DNA from: Brevibacillus fluminis
GTDB taxonomy: Bacteria > Bacillota > Bacilli > Brevibacillales > Brevibacillaceae
Reading direction: 5' to 3'
DNA length: 64,000 nucleotides
Assembly: GCF_003710825.1 (NCBI RefSeq)
Contig: NZ_RHHQ01000022.1
Coordinates: 62,001 to 126,000, forward strand
Shown: positions 48,821 through 56,858 of the stretch, one piece after another
Layout of the letters: each line of letters starts with the position of its first letter
How positions within the stretch are numbered: the first letter of the stretch is position 1
Made by a program: the position numbers and the translations under genes
The notes under the pieces: generated by a model
Database searches by the model: none
What the model was told of the DNA's origin: nothing
What the model saw: only the letters and a program-made list of their open reading frames with translations

Positions 48821-49027
48821 ATGGAGAGCTCGCATTACCTGAGAAGTAATTTGGTGTCAGGATTGTTATCGGAAATGATTATCGATGAGCAGGTCAGACA
48901 GTTCCGTAAGAGATCGCTCTACGATGAAATCGATCTGGCTCTGGAAAAACGGAATCGGGAGCATTTTCTTACCCTCACCAACGAGCTGCGCACGATTCTT
49001 GCGTATGAACAATCTGTTTCAGGATGA
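48821..49027 (+). CDS. IDEAL-domain small protein (YpiB C-terminal type)
   Basis: The 68-residue protein contains LYDEIDLALEKRNREHFLTLTNEL, which fits the IDEAL domain found in short bacillar proteins and at the C-terminus of B. subtilis YpiB, the gene at this position there. The large UPF0302 part of YpiB is not present, so either this is a stand-alone domain or YpiB was shortened. GAGGG precedes the ATG. Function unknown. Confidence 0.65.
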   Translation: MESSHYLRSNLVSGLLSEMIIDEQVRQFRKRSLYDEIDLALEKRNREHFLTLTNELRTILAYEQSVSG

Positions 49028-49089
49028 TTGCTTGCCACTCCAATTCATGTTAATCTAACTGCAGATTTTCATGAAATGAGGAGAGCTTG

Positions 49090-49512
49090 ATGCAATGGAT
49101 ATGGGATGATGTAGAAAAGTGGGAGGAGTTGCGGCCATATGTGGATACCGCACTGCTCCCTTCTTATTATTACGACGAGAATGTGGACATACCAGAGCAT
49201 GTCCTACGCATGGGGTATTTAATGAAGCTTGCAGTTGCGGTCGAGCAACGCTTAAAAGGCCGCGTGCTCTTGTATCCGCTTACGTACCAAACGGGGGAAA
49301 AGGGCGGCGCATGGAAGGTGCCAGGTTCGTTCGGTTACTATTTTATCCTGCGATTCACCGGGCATTCACTGCTGCCAGAAGCGACCGATGCAGAAGCAAA
49401 AGTAGAGATCTTAACGGTGGGCGACGAAGATCTTGAATCAAGCGTGCGTTTTGACATCACTGTCGATGTATTGTGCCAAACGATCTTAAAAAATTGGCAG
49501 GGAAATCGATAG
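49090..49512 (+). CDS. ypiF: DUF2487 protein (YpiF-like)
   Basis: The 140-residue protein starts with MQWIWDDVEKWEELRPYVDTALLP, typical of the family found just upstream of qcrABC in bacilli. It looks like a compact alpha/beta domain without membrane segments. The function is unknown; the constant link to the cytochrome bc genes suggests a role in their assembly or control, which is inference. The ATG at 49090 follows GAGGAGAG; a TTG one codon earlier is possible. Confidence 0.75.
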   Translation: MQWIWDDVEKWEELRPYVDTALLPSYYYDENVDIPEHVLRMGYLMKLAVAVEQRLKGRVLLYPLTYQTGEKGGAWKVPGSFGYYFILRFTGHSLLPEATDAEAKVEILTVGDEDLESSVRFDITVDVLCQTILKNWQGNR

Positions 49513-49643
49513 CGTTTTCAGTTTTGGGTCATACTACAAAAGAAATCAATCCAACTAGCATTATATGGTGAGGGTAATTTTGACAATTTCTCAACAAAAT
49601 TAATCTAAGCCATATATATGAAGGGTCTTGTTCCCTGATATTC

Positions 49644-49673
49644 TTGACATACGACTAGGGCGTTAGCTATTAT
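49644..49673 (+). promoter_or_regulatory. Promoter of qcrABC
   Basis: TTGACA, 18 bp, TATTAT. A second TTGACA at 49580 has only a poor -10 (TAATCT, 15 bp). The 245-bp gap before qcrA holds no ORF. Confidence 0.6.
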
Positions 49674-49757
49674 TGGAACTGACCTAGTATATGAATTTTG
49701 CTTGTGTATGTGGAATCCTTCGTTGCGTAACTTTACAGGATAAGGAGGGAAAATAGG

Positions 49758-50282
49758 ATGAGTGGAAGTGGAAAACGCGAAATTTCAAGACGCACGTTCT
49801 TGAACTATGCTCTCATGGGAACGGGCGGCTTTCTTGCTGCTGGCATGATTACGCCAATGATCCGTTTTGCGATCGACCCAGTGCTGAAGCATTCAGCTGG
49901 TGGAGATAGAGTGGCAGTTGGAAGCCCTGATGAATTCGGAGCAGATCCGAAGCGTGTTGAATTCAAGGTTCACACCAAGGACGGTTGGTATGAAACGGAA
50001 ACAACAATGACGGCTTGGGTCACCAAGGATGAAAAGGGTCAAATTCTGGCTCTGTCTCCAGTCTGTAAGCATTTGGGCTGTACCGTAGACTGGAATACGA
50101 GCCCAGAGCACCCAAACGAGTATTTCTGCCCATGCCATATGGGTCGTTACTCCGTGAAAGGCGAACACATTTTGAACACCCCGCCTCTGAAATCGCTAGA
50201 CGAATACGAGTCGGAAGTGAAAGACGGCAAGCTCTATTTAGGTAAAATCATTCCAAATCCTCGACCGGGGGTGAACGGCTAA
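49758..50282 (+). CDS. qcrA: Menaquinol:cytochrome c reductase, Rieske subunit
   Basis: QcrA carries the 2Fe-2S Rieske cluster of the bc-type complex. The 174-residue protein has a twin-arginine-type N-terminus (SRRTFLNYAL) leading into a membrane helix (about 18-36). Cluster ligands are C103, H105, C124 and H127 in CKHLGC and CPCH, and the structural disulphide is C108-C126. AAGGAGGG precedes the ATG. It starts the qcrABC operon, which passes electrons from menaquinol to cytochrome c. Confidence 0.97.
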   Translation: MSGSGKREISRRTFLNYALMGTGGFLAAGMITPMIRFAIDPVLKHSAGGDRVAVGSPDEFGADPKRVEFKVHTKDGWYETETTMTAWVTKDEKGQILALSPVCKHLGCTVDWNTSPEHPNEYFCPCHMGRYSVKGEHILNTPPLKSLDEYESEVKDGKLYLGKIIPNPRPGVNG

Positions 50283-50283
50283 C

Positions 50284-50955
50284 ATGATCCAGAAAGTTTA
50301 TGACTGGGTGGATGAACGGCTCAATATTACCCCGATGTGGCGTGATATTGCTGACCATGAAGTACCAGAGCACGTGAACCCGGCGCACCATTTCTCCGCG
50401 TTCGTATACTGCTTTGGCGGATTGACGTTCTTCATCACAGTAATCCAAATCCTGTCTGGTATGTTCTTGACCATGTATTATGTTCCAGACATTATTAATG
50501 CTTATGAATCCGTCAAATATCTTCAAAACGAGGTTGCTTTCGGTGTAATCGTGCGCGGCATGCATCACTGGGGAGCGAGCTTGGTCATTGTTATGATGTT
50601 CTTACATACGCTGCGCGTGTTCTTCACCGGTTCGTTCAAACGTCCGCGTGAAATGAACTGGGTTGTCGGTATGCTGATTTTCTTCATCATGTTGGGCCTT
50701 GGTTTCACAGGCTATCTCTTGCCTTGGGACAACACAGCGTATTTTGCAACCAAAGTAGGTCTGCAAATCGCTGACACGGTACCACTAATTGGTCCTTATC
50801 TTAAAGTGTTACTCACCGGCGGCGATATCGTAGGTGCGCAAACGCTGGCTCGCTTCTTTGCGATTCACGTATTCTTCCTGCCAGGCGCTTTGCTTGGTTT
50901 GCTAGGTGCGCACTTCGTGATGATCCGGGTACAAGGTATTTCCGGACCGCTATAA
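50284..50955 (+). CDS. qcrB: Menaquinol:cytochrome c reductase, cytochrome b subunit
   Basis: QcrB is the b6-type cytochrome b. The 223-residue membrane protein has four main helices with heme-ligand histidines in the HHWGASLVIVMMFLHTLRVF and FAIHVFFLPGALL regions, plus C43 (VYCFGG), which in bacilli binds an extra covalent heme. It begins one base after the qcrA stop. The quinone-side residues continue into QcrC, as in b6f-type complexes. Confidence 0.97.
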   Translation: MIQKVYDWVDERLNITPMWRDIADHEVPEHVNPAHHFSAFVYCFGGLTFFITVIQILSGMFLTMYYVPDIINAYESVKYLQNEVAFGVIVRGMHHWGASLVIVMMFLHTLRVFFTGSFKRPREMNWVVGMLIFFIMLGLGFTGYLLPWDNTAYFATKVGLQIADTVPLIGPYLKVLLTGGDIVGAQTLARFFAIHVFFLPGALLGLLGAHFVMIRVQGISGPL

Positions 50956-50984
50956 TGTGTCTTCGACATTAAGGAGGAAATAGC

Positions 50985-51770
50985 ATGGCAAAAGTCGATA
51001 AAGATGCTACCTTCGTTGGAGACTCACGTGTGAGAGCGAAGCGCATCCCAAACATTTCCCCGTCTTATGCGGATTTCCCAGGAAAATCGGAACCATTTAT
51101 GCCGAACTTCCTGTTGAAAGAGTGGATGGTTGCTGCGGTTGGTCTGGTCGCGTACCTGATCTTGACCGTATCTCATCCATCGCCGCTGACGGATAAGGCG
51201 AATCCGAACGATACGTCGTTCGTTCCGTTGCCTGACTGGTACTTCCTGTTTCTGTACCAGCTTTTGAAATATCCGTGGGCTTCCGGTGACTGGGTAATGA
51301 TCGGTATCATCGGTGTACCACTCGTTGCTTTCGGTGGCTTGTTGCTTGCTCCTTGGTTGGATGGAGGTAAAGAACGCCGTCCTTCCCGTCGCCCGGTTGC
51401 GACAGGAATCATGTTGGTCTCCTTGGTGGGCCTGTTCTACTTGACATGGGCTGCGATGGATGAGCACAACAAACACGCACCGGCAGCCAGCCATTCCGGC
51501 GGAGGCTCTGCTGCAGCGCCAGCTGCCAAAGCTGATCCAAGCTTCAAACCGGATCAACTGTGGACCGCTCAGCAAAGTTGTAAGGGTTGCCATGGGCAAA
51601 ACATGGAAGGCATGATGGGTCCGAACTTGCAAAAGATCGGTGCCCAACTGGATGCTTCCCAAATTGAAGAAGTAATTAAAAATGGTAAGGGCGGAATGCC
51701 ACCAGGCATGTTCAAAGGTAGCGATGAAGACCGCAAAAAACTTGCCGAATACCTTGCTTCTTTAAAATAG
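50985..51770 (+). CDS. qcrC: Menaquinol:cytochrome c reductase, subunit IV/cytochrome c fusion
   Basis: QcrC of Bacillales fuses a subunit-IV-like part (about 1-155, three membrane helices, PDWYF quinol-site motif at 83-87) with a C-terminal cytochrome c domain facing outside. The heme c site is CKGCH, C199, C202 and H203, with the axial methionine likely in GGMPPGMFKG. An alanine/glycine-rich linker joins the parts. AAGGAGG precedes the ATG. A terminator closes the operon. Confidence 0.97.
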   Translation: MAKVDKDATFVGDSRVRAKRIPNISPSYADFPGKSEPFMPNFLLKEWMVAAVGLVAYLILTVSHPSPLTDKANPNDTSFVPLPDWYFLFLYQLLKYPWASGDWVMIGIIGVPLVAFGGLLLAPWLDGGKERRPSRRPVATGIMLVSLVGLFYLTWAAMDEHNKHAPAASHSGGGSAAAPAAKADPSFKPDQLWTAQQSCKGCHGQNMEGMMGPNLQKIGAQLDASQIEEVIKNGKGGMPPGMFKGSDEDRKKLAEYLASLK

Positions 51771-51778
51771 GCTCATCA

Positions 51779-51818
51779 AGCAAAAGCTGGCCTGATCAAA
51801 TCGGTCAGCTTTTGCTTT
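51779..51818 (+). terminator. Terminator after qcrC
   Basis: AGCAAAAGCTG pairs perfectly with CAGCTTTTGCT, then TTCC; the T tail is short. Confidence 0.75.
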
Positions 51819-51880
51819 CCTGTCTTTCTAATAGCCTTTTTTCAGAAGAATACATATCTTCAACATGGGAGACGATTCAG

Positions 51881-52483
51881 ATGAGATGGATGTGGGAGTG
51901 GTTTTCGGATTCGTTGGGGAAATCATGGTTCCTGTGGATTCTCTTTTTCATCAATCTAGGCGGAACCATTTACGGCTTTATTTGGTATAAAGCCCAATTG
52001 GAAGCAACGGAACCGGCCATATTTCGGATATTTGTGCCAGATAGCCCGACAGGAAGCGGTCTATTTACTTTGGTTATCCTTACTTACATCATTGGACGAC
52101 ACGTACCATTGTTAGAGGCACTAGCCGGAATCACCAACTTTAAGTACGGGATCTGGGCCGTAGCTGTCATTTTTGCTGGATGGGCGTTGGGAGACGAGCT
52201 GCAATGGCAACAAGTCATGCTCGTTTGCTCGCATTTGGGGATGGCAATCGAATCCTTGCTTTATGCCCGTTTCTATAAATTGAGCTGGCTTGTAGTCGGT
52301 TTCGCTTCCCTTTGGACGCTGAACAACGATTTCGTCGACTATGTCATGGATCTCCATCCGTACTTGCCTGAAGTGCTCGATCCTTATTCCGGAATCGTCG
52401 GGCTATGCACCGTAGCATTGAGTATCATTTCAATCGCTGTCATTTGGACGATTAACGTAAAAAATCAACAAAATGAGGTCTAA
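51881..52483 (+). CDS. ypjA: DUF1405 membrane protein (YpjA-like)
   Basis: The 200-residue product has about six hydrophobic helices, starting with WFLWILFFINLGGTIYGFIWY, and sits in the ypjA position after qcrC. Function is unknown. GGGAGA lies eight bases before the ATG at 51881; the open frame from 51812 runs through the qcr terminator and is rejected. Confidence 0.8.
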   Translation: MRWMWEWFSDSLGKSWFLWILFFINLGGTIYGFIWYKAQLEATEPAIFRIFVPDSPTGSGLFTLVILTYIIGRHVPLLEALAGITNFKYGIWAVAVIFAGWALGDELQWQQVMLVCSHLGMAIESLLYARFYKLSWLVVGFASLWTLNNDFVDYVMDLHPYLPEVLDPYSGIVGLCTVALSIISIAVIWTINVKNQQNEV

Positions 52484-52506
52484 TCTTGTCCTTCTTTCCA
52501 TAGGCT
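52478..52506 (+). promoter_or_regulatory. Possible SigE promoter of ypjB
   Basis: GTCTAAT, 14 bp, then CATAGGCT. The -10 fits CATAnnnT; the -35 is weak. A mother-cell promoter would suit a sporulation gene. Confidence 0.3.
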
Positions 52507-52533
52507 GTAGTATGGGAAAGGAGGTTTTTTCTT

Positions 52534-53340
52534 TTGCGAAAAAACATAAAAATACTTTTGCTGCTTCTCGTTACAGGATTAGCGCTTTCCTGGCCCATGT
52601 ACACCATCTTGTCTTCCATGGAAAAGTCAGACGAGCAGCAGCAATTTTCACGGGTAGATAAATTGGCGGAAGAGTTGCTTGTGTTGACCAAAAAAGGGGA
52701 CATGGAGCAAGCGCGCATCAAAATTCAAAACCTCGCCGACATTTTTCCAAGCCAAACGCTCCCCGTATCGATAAAGATCGAAAGCTTGAACGCGGTCACG
52801 CAATCCATTTTGGCCGCGCGCAATGTGTTTTCCGCAGGGAAAGCGGACGATGACAAACTGCTTTGGCATGCGACACAGGTGCGTGTTGCGATCGACGCAC
52901 TCACGCATCCAAACCAGGCGATGTGGCGCAATTATTACACTTCTTTTACGAGTCAAATGCAAAATTTGATGTCGGCATCCGTAGAGCGGGATGCAGAGGA
53001 GCTGCGCGACCAGTTCGCCGAAAATTATCGGCTGTTTTTAGCGATCAAGCCGGCGATGAGCGTTCAGCTGTCTGAGCCGGAAATGGAAAAAATCAATGCT
53101 TCGTACGATGCGCTGGTCAAGCAAGTGCGCAATGAAACGGTTGACTGGCAGGTAGTACGCGAGACACTGCGTGATTTAAATGCGTCGATCTCGGCGGCTT
53201 TTTTAGGAGATGACCGGCATGCGATCAGCGATTGGCTCGACACGCGTTCTCTTGTCATGCTTAGCACTTCGATTGGAACGCTCGTATCCATTACGCTCGC
53301 CTATGTTGCATGGCGTAAATATTACGCTGCCAGCGTGTAG
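52534..53340 (+). CDS. ypjB: Sporulation protein YpjB
   Basis: The 268-residue protein has an N-terminal signal or anchor helix (about 5-25), a helical extracytoplasmic domain, and a C-terminal membrane helix (about 243-260), the layout of YpjB. The TTG start is nine bases after AAAGGAGG. Its position after ypjA matches B. subtilis. The family is annotated as sporulation-related; molecular role unknown. Confidence 0.82.
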   Translation: MRKNIKILLLLLVTGLALSWPMYTILSSMEKSDEQQQFSRVDKLAEELLVLTKKGDMEQARIKIQNLADIFPSQTLPVSIKIESLNAVTQSILAARNVFSAGKADDDKLLWHATQVRVAIDALTHPNQAMWRNYYTSFTSQMQNLMSASVERDAEELRDQFAENYRLFLAIKPAMSVQLSEPEMEKINASYDALVKQVRNETVDWQVVRETLRDLNASISAAFLGDDRHAISDWLDTRSLVMLSTSIGTLVSITLAYVAWRKYYAASV

Positions 53341-53401
53341 GTTAGATAAGTTTGATAACGTGAAAAAGAAATGTCGTACCAAGATACCTGGAACGACTGA
53401 A

Positions 53402-53440
53402 AAAAACATCCCTCTCGCTTTGGAGCGACGAGGGATGTTT
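53402..53440. terminator. Bidirectional terminator between ypjB and ypjC
   Basis: AAAACATCCCTC pairs perfectly with GAGGGATGTTTT, with an inner CGCT/AGCG pairing. A and T runs allow use by both convergent genes. Confidence 0.88.
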
Positions 53441-53457
53441 TGCATATCATGATCGCA

Positions 53458-54318
53458 TTAGTCATTAATAGGTTGCTTATTCTCATCAAAGGTAAAGCCT
53501 TCGCCCAGCACTTCGTGCACATCATTAACGATGACGAAAGCGTGAGGATCGATCTCCTGCACCGCATTTTTGAAGCGGATGACTTCATTGCGGCTAACCA
53601 CGACATAGATGACTTCCTTTGCAGAACCGGAAAAAGCGCCTCTGCCTGTAAGGATGGTTACACCACGTCCTAAACCGAGAATTGCTTTGGCAATTTTTTG
53701 CGGATTCTCGGAAATGATCGTCAGCGCTTTGCCTGCATTCAGACCTTCCTGCATGAAATCGATGACACGCGTTGCGATAAAGACGGCGACCAACGTGTAC
53801 ATGGCGCTTTCCTTGCTCAAGTACACAAGAGAGATCCCGATGACCACGATATCGGAGATGAATAGTGTCCGTCCCATGCTGACGCCAAAATACTTTTGAA
53901 ACATCCTTGCGATAATGTCGACGCCGCCGGTGGTGCCCCCAAAGCGGAAAATCAGACCCAGACCCAACCCAACCATAACCCCTGCAAATAAAGCAGCAAG
54001 CAGCGTATCTTTCATTGGCGTAGGGGTAAGCACGTAGTCAAACAACGAAAAGAATGCTGAGCTGAGAATGGTCCCGATGATCGTATAGGCTAATTCCGTA
54101 CGGCTTAACACTTTCCAACCAATGATAAAGAGCGGAATGTTTAAGAGGAAATAGACGATACCTTGGTCAATTGTTGGAAACAAGATTTTGATGATGATGC
54201 TGATTCCCGTCACGCCGCCTTCGGCGAGACCGTTGGGAATGTTGAACGTATTGATCCCGAAACCGATGATGGCGGTTCCGATGACAATGGCAATAAGACT
54301 TTTCAGACGCATGTTCAT
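53458..54318 (-). CDS. ypjC: YitT-family membrane protein (YpjC)
   Basis: The 286-residue protein has five or six membrane helices in two DUF161-type halves (GGVTGISIIIKILFP; GGTTGGVDIIARMFQ) and a soluble C-terminal DUF2179 domain (about 210-286, with GRGVTILTGRGAFSG and DPHAFVIVNDVHEVLGEGF). The function of YitT proteins is unknown. Start at 54318 is chosen because GGGAGGAGGG precedes it on the minus strand; the longer frame lacks a site. Divergent from ypjD. Confidence 0.9.
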   Translation of the reverse strand: MNMRLKSLIAIVIGTAIIGFGINTFNIPNGLAEGGVTGISIIIKILFPTIDQGIVYFLLNIPLFIIGWKVLSRTELAYTIIGTILSSAFFSLFDYVLTPTPMKDTLLAALFAGVMVGLGLGLIFRFGGTTGGVDIIARMFQKYFGVSMGRTLFISDIVVIGISLVYLSKESAMYTLVAVFIATRVIDFMQEGLNAGKALTIISENPQKIAKAILGLGRGVTILTGRGAFSGSAKEVIYVVVSRNEVIRFKNAVQEIDPHAFVIVNDVHEVLGEGFTFDENKQPIND

Positions 54319-54358
54319 ATACCAGCCCTCCTCCCATACATAACCAAATTCGTATGCC

Positions 54359-54387
54359 ATTATAGCGGAGCTTTTTCCCATTGTCCA
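54359..54387 (-). promoter_or_regulatory. Promoter of ypjC
   Basis: Minus strand: TGGACA, 17 bp, TATAAT. Confidence 0.7.
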
Positions 54388-54416
54388 TCTATGATACACT
54401 ATCCGAGTCGAAAGAT

Positions 54417-54445
54417 TTGGCAAAACCTTTATCATGCGGTACGAT
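54417..54445 (+). promoter_or_regulatory. Promoter of the ypjD-dapB-mgsA-bshB1 run
   Basis: TTGGCA, 17 bp, TACGAT, 43 bp before the ypjD start. It lies back to back with the ypjC promoter. Confidence 0.6.
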
Positions 54446-54487
54446 GAAGTAGACGCAATCATTTATGGATAAGGAAGGAGCTTATGT

Positions 54488-54820
54488 GTGACCGAGCGGA
54501 AAACCTTACAAGACATTCAGGATGAAGTGGACAAATACATATCGCAGTTTAAAGAAGGTTATTTTTCTCCACTTGCCATGATGGCGCGCATGACCGAGGA
54601 AGTCGGCGAGCTTGCGAGGGAGATTAATCATTATTATGGCGAGAAACCAAAAAAGGCGGAAGAAGAACAGAAGACTGTCGAAGACGAGCTGGGGGACGTA
54701 TTTTTCATTGTCCTTTGTTTCGCCAATTCGCTTGGCATCGATTTGCAAGAAGCCTTTGATCGTATTATGCACAAATTTGCTACCAGAGATAAAGATCGCT
54801 GGACGAGAATAGAGGAGTAG
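54488..54820 (+). CDS. ypjD: MazG-type nucleotide pyrophosphohydrolase (YpjD)
   Basis: The 110-residue protein has the metal-binding motifs of the all-alpha NTP-pyrophosphatase fold: EEVGELAREI (ExxE) and EDELGDVFFIVL (ExxD). It probably hydrolyses non-canonical nucleoside triphosphates to monophosphates. The GTG start is seven bases after AAGGAAGGAG. It leads the dapB operon; dapB starts six bases after its stop. Confidence 0.88.
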   Translation: MTERKTLQDIQDEVDKYISQFKEGYFSPLAMMARMTEEVGELAREINHYYGEKPKKAEEEQKTVEDELGDVFFIVLCFANSLGIDLQEAFDRIMHKFATRDKDRWTRIEE

Positions 54821-54826
54821 ATAGAG

Positions 54827-55648
54827 ATGGAAACATTGGAGCGGAATGAGAAAACCATTAAGGTTGCTGTAGCGGGTGCGAAAGGGCGGATGGGGCAGGA
54901 AGTCGTCAAAATGCTGATCCAAGACCCGACGCTTGAATTCGTAGTTGCGGTTGATTCGAAATTGCACGGTGTAGACGTCGGCGAAGCGATCGGCGGACGC
55001 ACGCTTGGTGTTCAGTTCGTCCAATCGGTCGAAGAAGCGTTCCAAAAGTATCAGCCTGACGTGCTGGTAGATTTCACAACGCCGCAAACCGTATTCCAGC
55101 ACATGGAGCTGTCCCTACAGTATAAAGTACGGCCGGTTATCGGCACAACCGGGTTGTCCACAGAGCAAATGGAAGATTTGACGCGCCGTTATACCGAAGC
55201 AAAGCTGGGCGGAATCATCGCGCCGAATTTTGCGATCGGGGCGATTCTGTGTATGAAATTCGCAGCGATGGCTGCCAAATATATGCCACATGTGGAAATT
55301 ATCGAGCTGCATCATGACCGCAAGCTGGATGCGCCGAGCGGTACCGCATTGAAAACGGCAGAGCTGATCGCCAAATCCCGCGCAGAACTCGCACAAGGTC
55401 ATCCGCAGGAGGAAGAAAGCATCCCGGGTGCGCGTGGGGCTGAATACCATGGCTTCCGTATCCACAGCGTGCGCTTGCCGGGGATGGTGGCGCATCAGGA
55501 AGTGTTGTTCGGAGCTACGGGCCAGACGCTTTCGATCCGCCATGACAGCATCAACCGCGAATCGTTCATGCCAGGCGTCAACATGGCGATCAAAGCTGCG
55601 ATGAACATGGATACGCTTGTGTATGGATTGGAGAACCTGTTGGATTAA
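54827..55648 (+). CDS. dapB: 4-hydroxy-tetrahydrodipicolinate reductase
   Basis: DapB makes tetrahydrodipicolinate, a precursor of lysine, diaminopimelate for the wall, and (through its substrate) spore dipicolinate. The 273-residue protein has the nucleotide motif GAKGRMGQE (about 18-26), DFTTP, GTTGL and the catalytic ELHHDRKLDAPSGTAL. GAGGAG near the ypjD stop serves as ribosome binding site. Order ypjD-dapB-mgsA is as in B. subtilis. Confidence 0.97.
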   Translation: METLERNEKTIKVAVAGAKGRMGQEVVKMLIQDPTLEFVVAVDSKLHGVDVGEAIGGRTLGVQFVQSVEEAFQKYQPDVLVDFTTPQTVFQHMELSLQYKVRPVIGTTGLSTEQMEDLTRRYTEAKLGGIIAPNFAIGAILCMKFAAMAAKYMPHVEIIELHHDRKLDAPSGTALKTAELIAKSRAELAQGHPQEEESIPGARGAEYHGFRIHSVRLPGMVAHQEVLFGATGQTLSIRHDSINRESFMPGVNMAIKAAMNMDTLVYGLENLLD

Positions 55649-55671
55649 GATCGGGGAGAGGGAGAGATAAA

Positions 55672-56073
55672 ATGAAAGTTGCACTCATAGCTCACGACCG
55701 TAAAAAAGAAGAAATGGTTCAATTGGCGACAGCCTACGAATCGATTTTGGCTCAGCATGAATTGTTTGCAACAGGCACAACCGGGACACGCATCATGGAA
55801 AACACATCGCTAGAAGTTACCCGGTTCCTCTCCGGACCTCTCGGGGGCGATCAGCAAATTGGTGGAAAAGTGGCGCAAAACGAAATGGACATGGTCATCT
55901 TCCTGCGGGATCCATTAGCGGCACAGCCGCATGAACCGGACATCAACGCGCTGATCCGTCTGTGTGATGTACACAAAATTCCGTTGGCGACAAACTTGGG
56001 TACGGCAGAAGTGTTGCTCAAGGCATTAGCAAATGGGCAGATCGCGTGGCGCAATCTGGTCCACGAGGAGTAA
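55672..56073 (+). CDS. mgsA: Methylglyoxal synthase
   Basis: MgsA converts dihydroxyacetone phosphate to methylglyoxal, relieving sugar-phosphate build-up. The 133-residue protein begins MKVALIAHDRKK, has the phosphate loop TGTTGTRI and the catalytic aspartate D60 in SGPLGGDQQIG, then FLRDPL and the histidine-containing CDVHKIPLATN. GAGAGGGAGAG precedes the ATG. Its place next to bacillithiol genes makes sense because bacillithiol helps detoxify methylglyoxal. Confidence 0.96.
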   Translation: MKVALIAHDRKKEEMVQLATAYESILAQHELFATGTTGTRIMENTSLEVTRFLSGPLGGDQQIGGKVAQNEMDMVIFLRDPLAAQPHEPDINALIRLCDVHKIPLATNLGTAEVLLKALANGQIAWRNLVHEE

Positions 56074-56081
56074 GGATAGCT

Positions 56082-56780
56082 ATGAAACAGCTTGACATAT
56101 TAGCGATTGGCGCACATCCGGACGATGTGGAAATCGGCGCGGGCGCAAGCTTGTACAAGGCTGCTATAAAAGGATGGAAGACGGGGATTCTCGACCTTAC
56201 CTTCGCTGAGCTTTCCTCCAACGGCACGGTCGAGCGCCGACAACAGGAAGCCGCGCAAGCATCTCAGTTACTACAGCTAACCGAACGCTACAATTTTGGA
56301 TTCCCTGATCGGGGGCTAGAATCGATACGAGATGAGGCGATCAAGTGGATCGTCGATTTGATTCGATCAACTCGTCCCAAGCTCGTTCTCGCACCCTATG
56401 GACAGGACCGTCATCCGGACCACGAGAGTGTTAGCCGGATCGTGAAAGAGGCTGTTTTCAACGCTGGCATTCATCGCTACAGAGGCAATGAGGATTTGGC
56501 AGGCTATCGGCCGGCCAAGTTTCATTATTACTTGATCAATTCGACGGCAGCGCCGCAATTTGTCATCGATGTCAGCGATGTCTATGAACAAAAACTCGCG
56601 ATTTTGCGTTCGTACCGGAGCCAGTTTGAAACGGAAGAGAACAGCGTACCGACTCCGCTCAACAACGGTTATATCGAACTGGTGGAGCATCGTGAGCGAT
56701 TGTTCGGCCAGCAGGCAGGCGTGACGTATGCAGAAGGCTTTATCAACGGAGGGCCAGTGGTTCTTCCGGAATTGATTTAA
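56082..56780 (+). CDS. bshB1: Bacillithiol biosynthesis deacetylase BshB1
   Basis: BshB1 removes the acetyl group from GlcNAc-malate, the second step of bacillithiol synthesis. The 232-residue LmbE-type protein has the zinc motif AHPDD (11-15) with DVEIGAGA and the later HPDHESV. The ATG at 56082 follows AAGGAT at the mgsA stop; the longer frame from 56046 lies inside mgsA. BshA, which makes its substrate, is encoded next. Confidence 0.93.
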   Translation: MKQLDILAIGAHPDDVEIGAGASLYKAAIKGWKTGILDLTFAELSSNGTVERRQQEAAQASQLLQLTERYNFGFPDRGLESIRDEAIKWIVDLIRSTRPKLVLAPYGQDRHPDHESVSRIVKEAVFNAGIHRYRGNEDLAGYRPAKFHYYLINSTAAPQFVIDVSDVYEQKLAILRSYRSQFETEENSVPTPLNNGYIELVEHRERLFGQQAGVTYAEGFINGGPVVLPELI

Positions 56781-56816
56781 ACGAACAATAGGCTTTATCG
56801 TCGATACTATATAGGC

Positions 56817-56834
56817 AAAACGCCGAGGCGTTTT
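56817..56834 (+). terminator. Hairpin between bshB1 and bshA
   Basis: AAAACGCC pairs with GGCGTTTT over a two-base loop. The loop is tight and no further T run follows, so termination may be partial. Confidence 0.4.
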
Positions 56835-56858
56835 ATGTTAAAGAGGAGAGAAAACCCA

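Noticed and set aside
49559..49606. First TTGACA upstream of qcrA as main promoter
   Set aside because: The -35 is perfect, but the only -10 (TAATCT) is poor and at 15 bp; the second site at 49644 is better.
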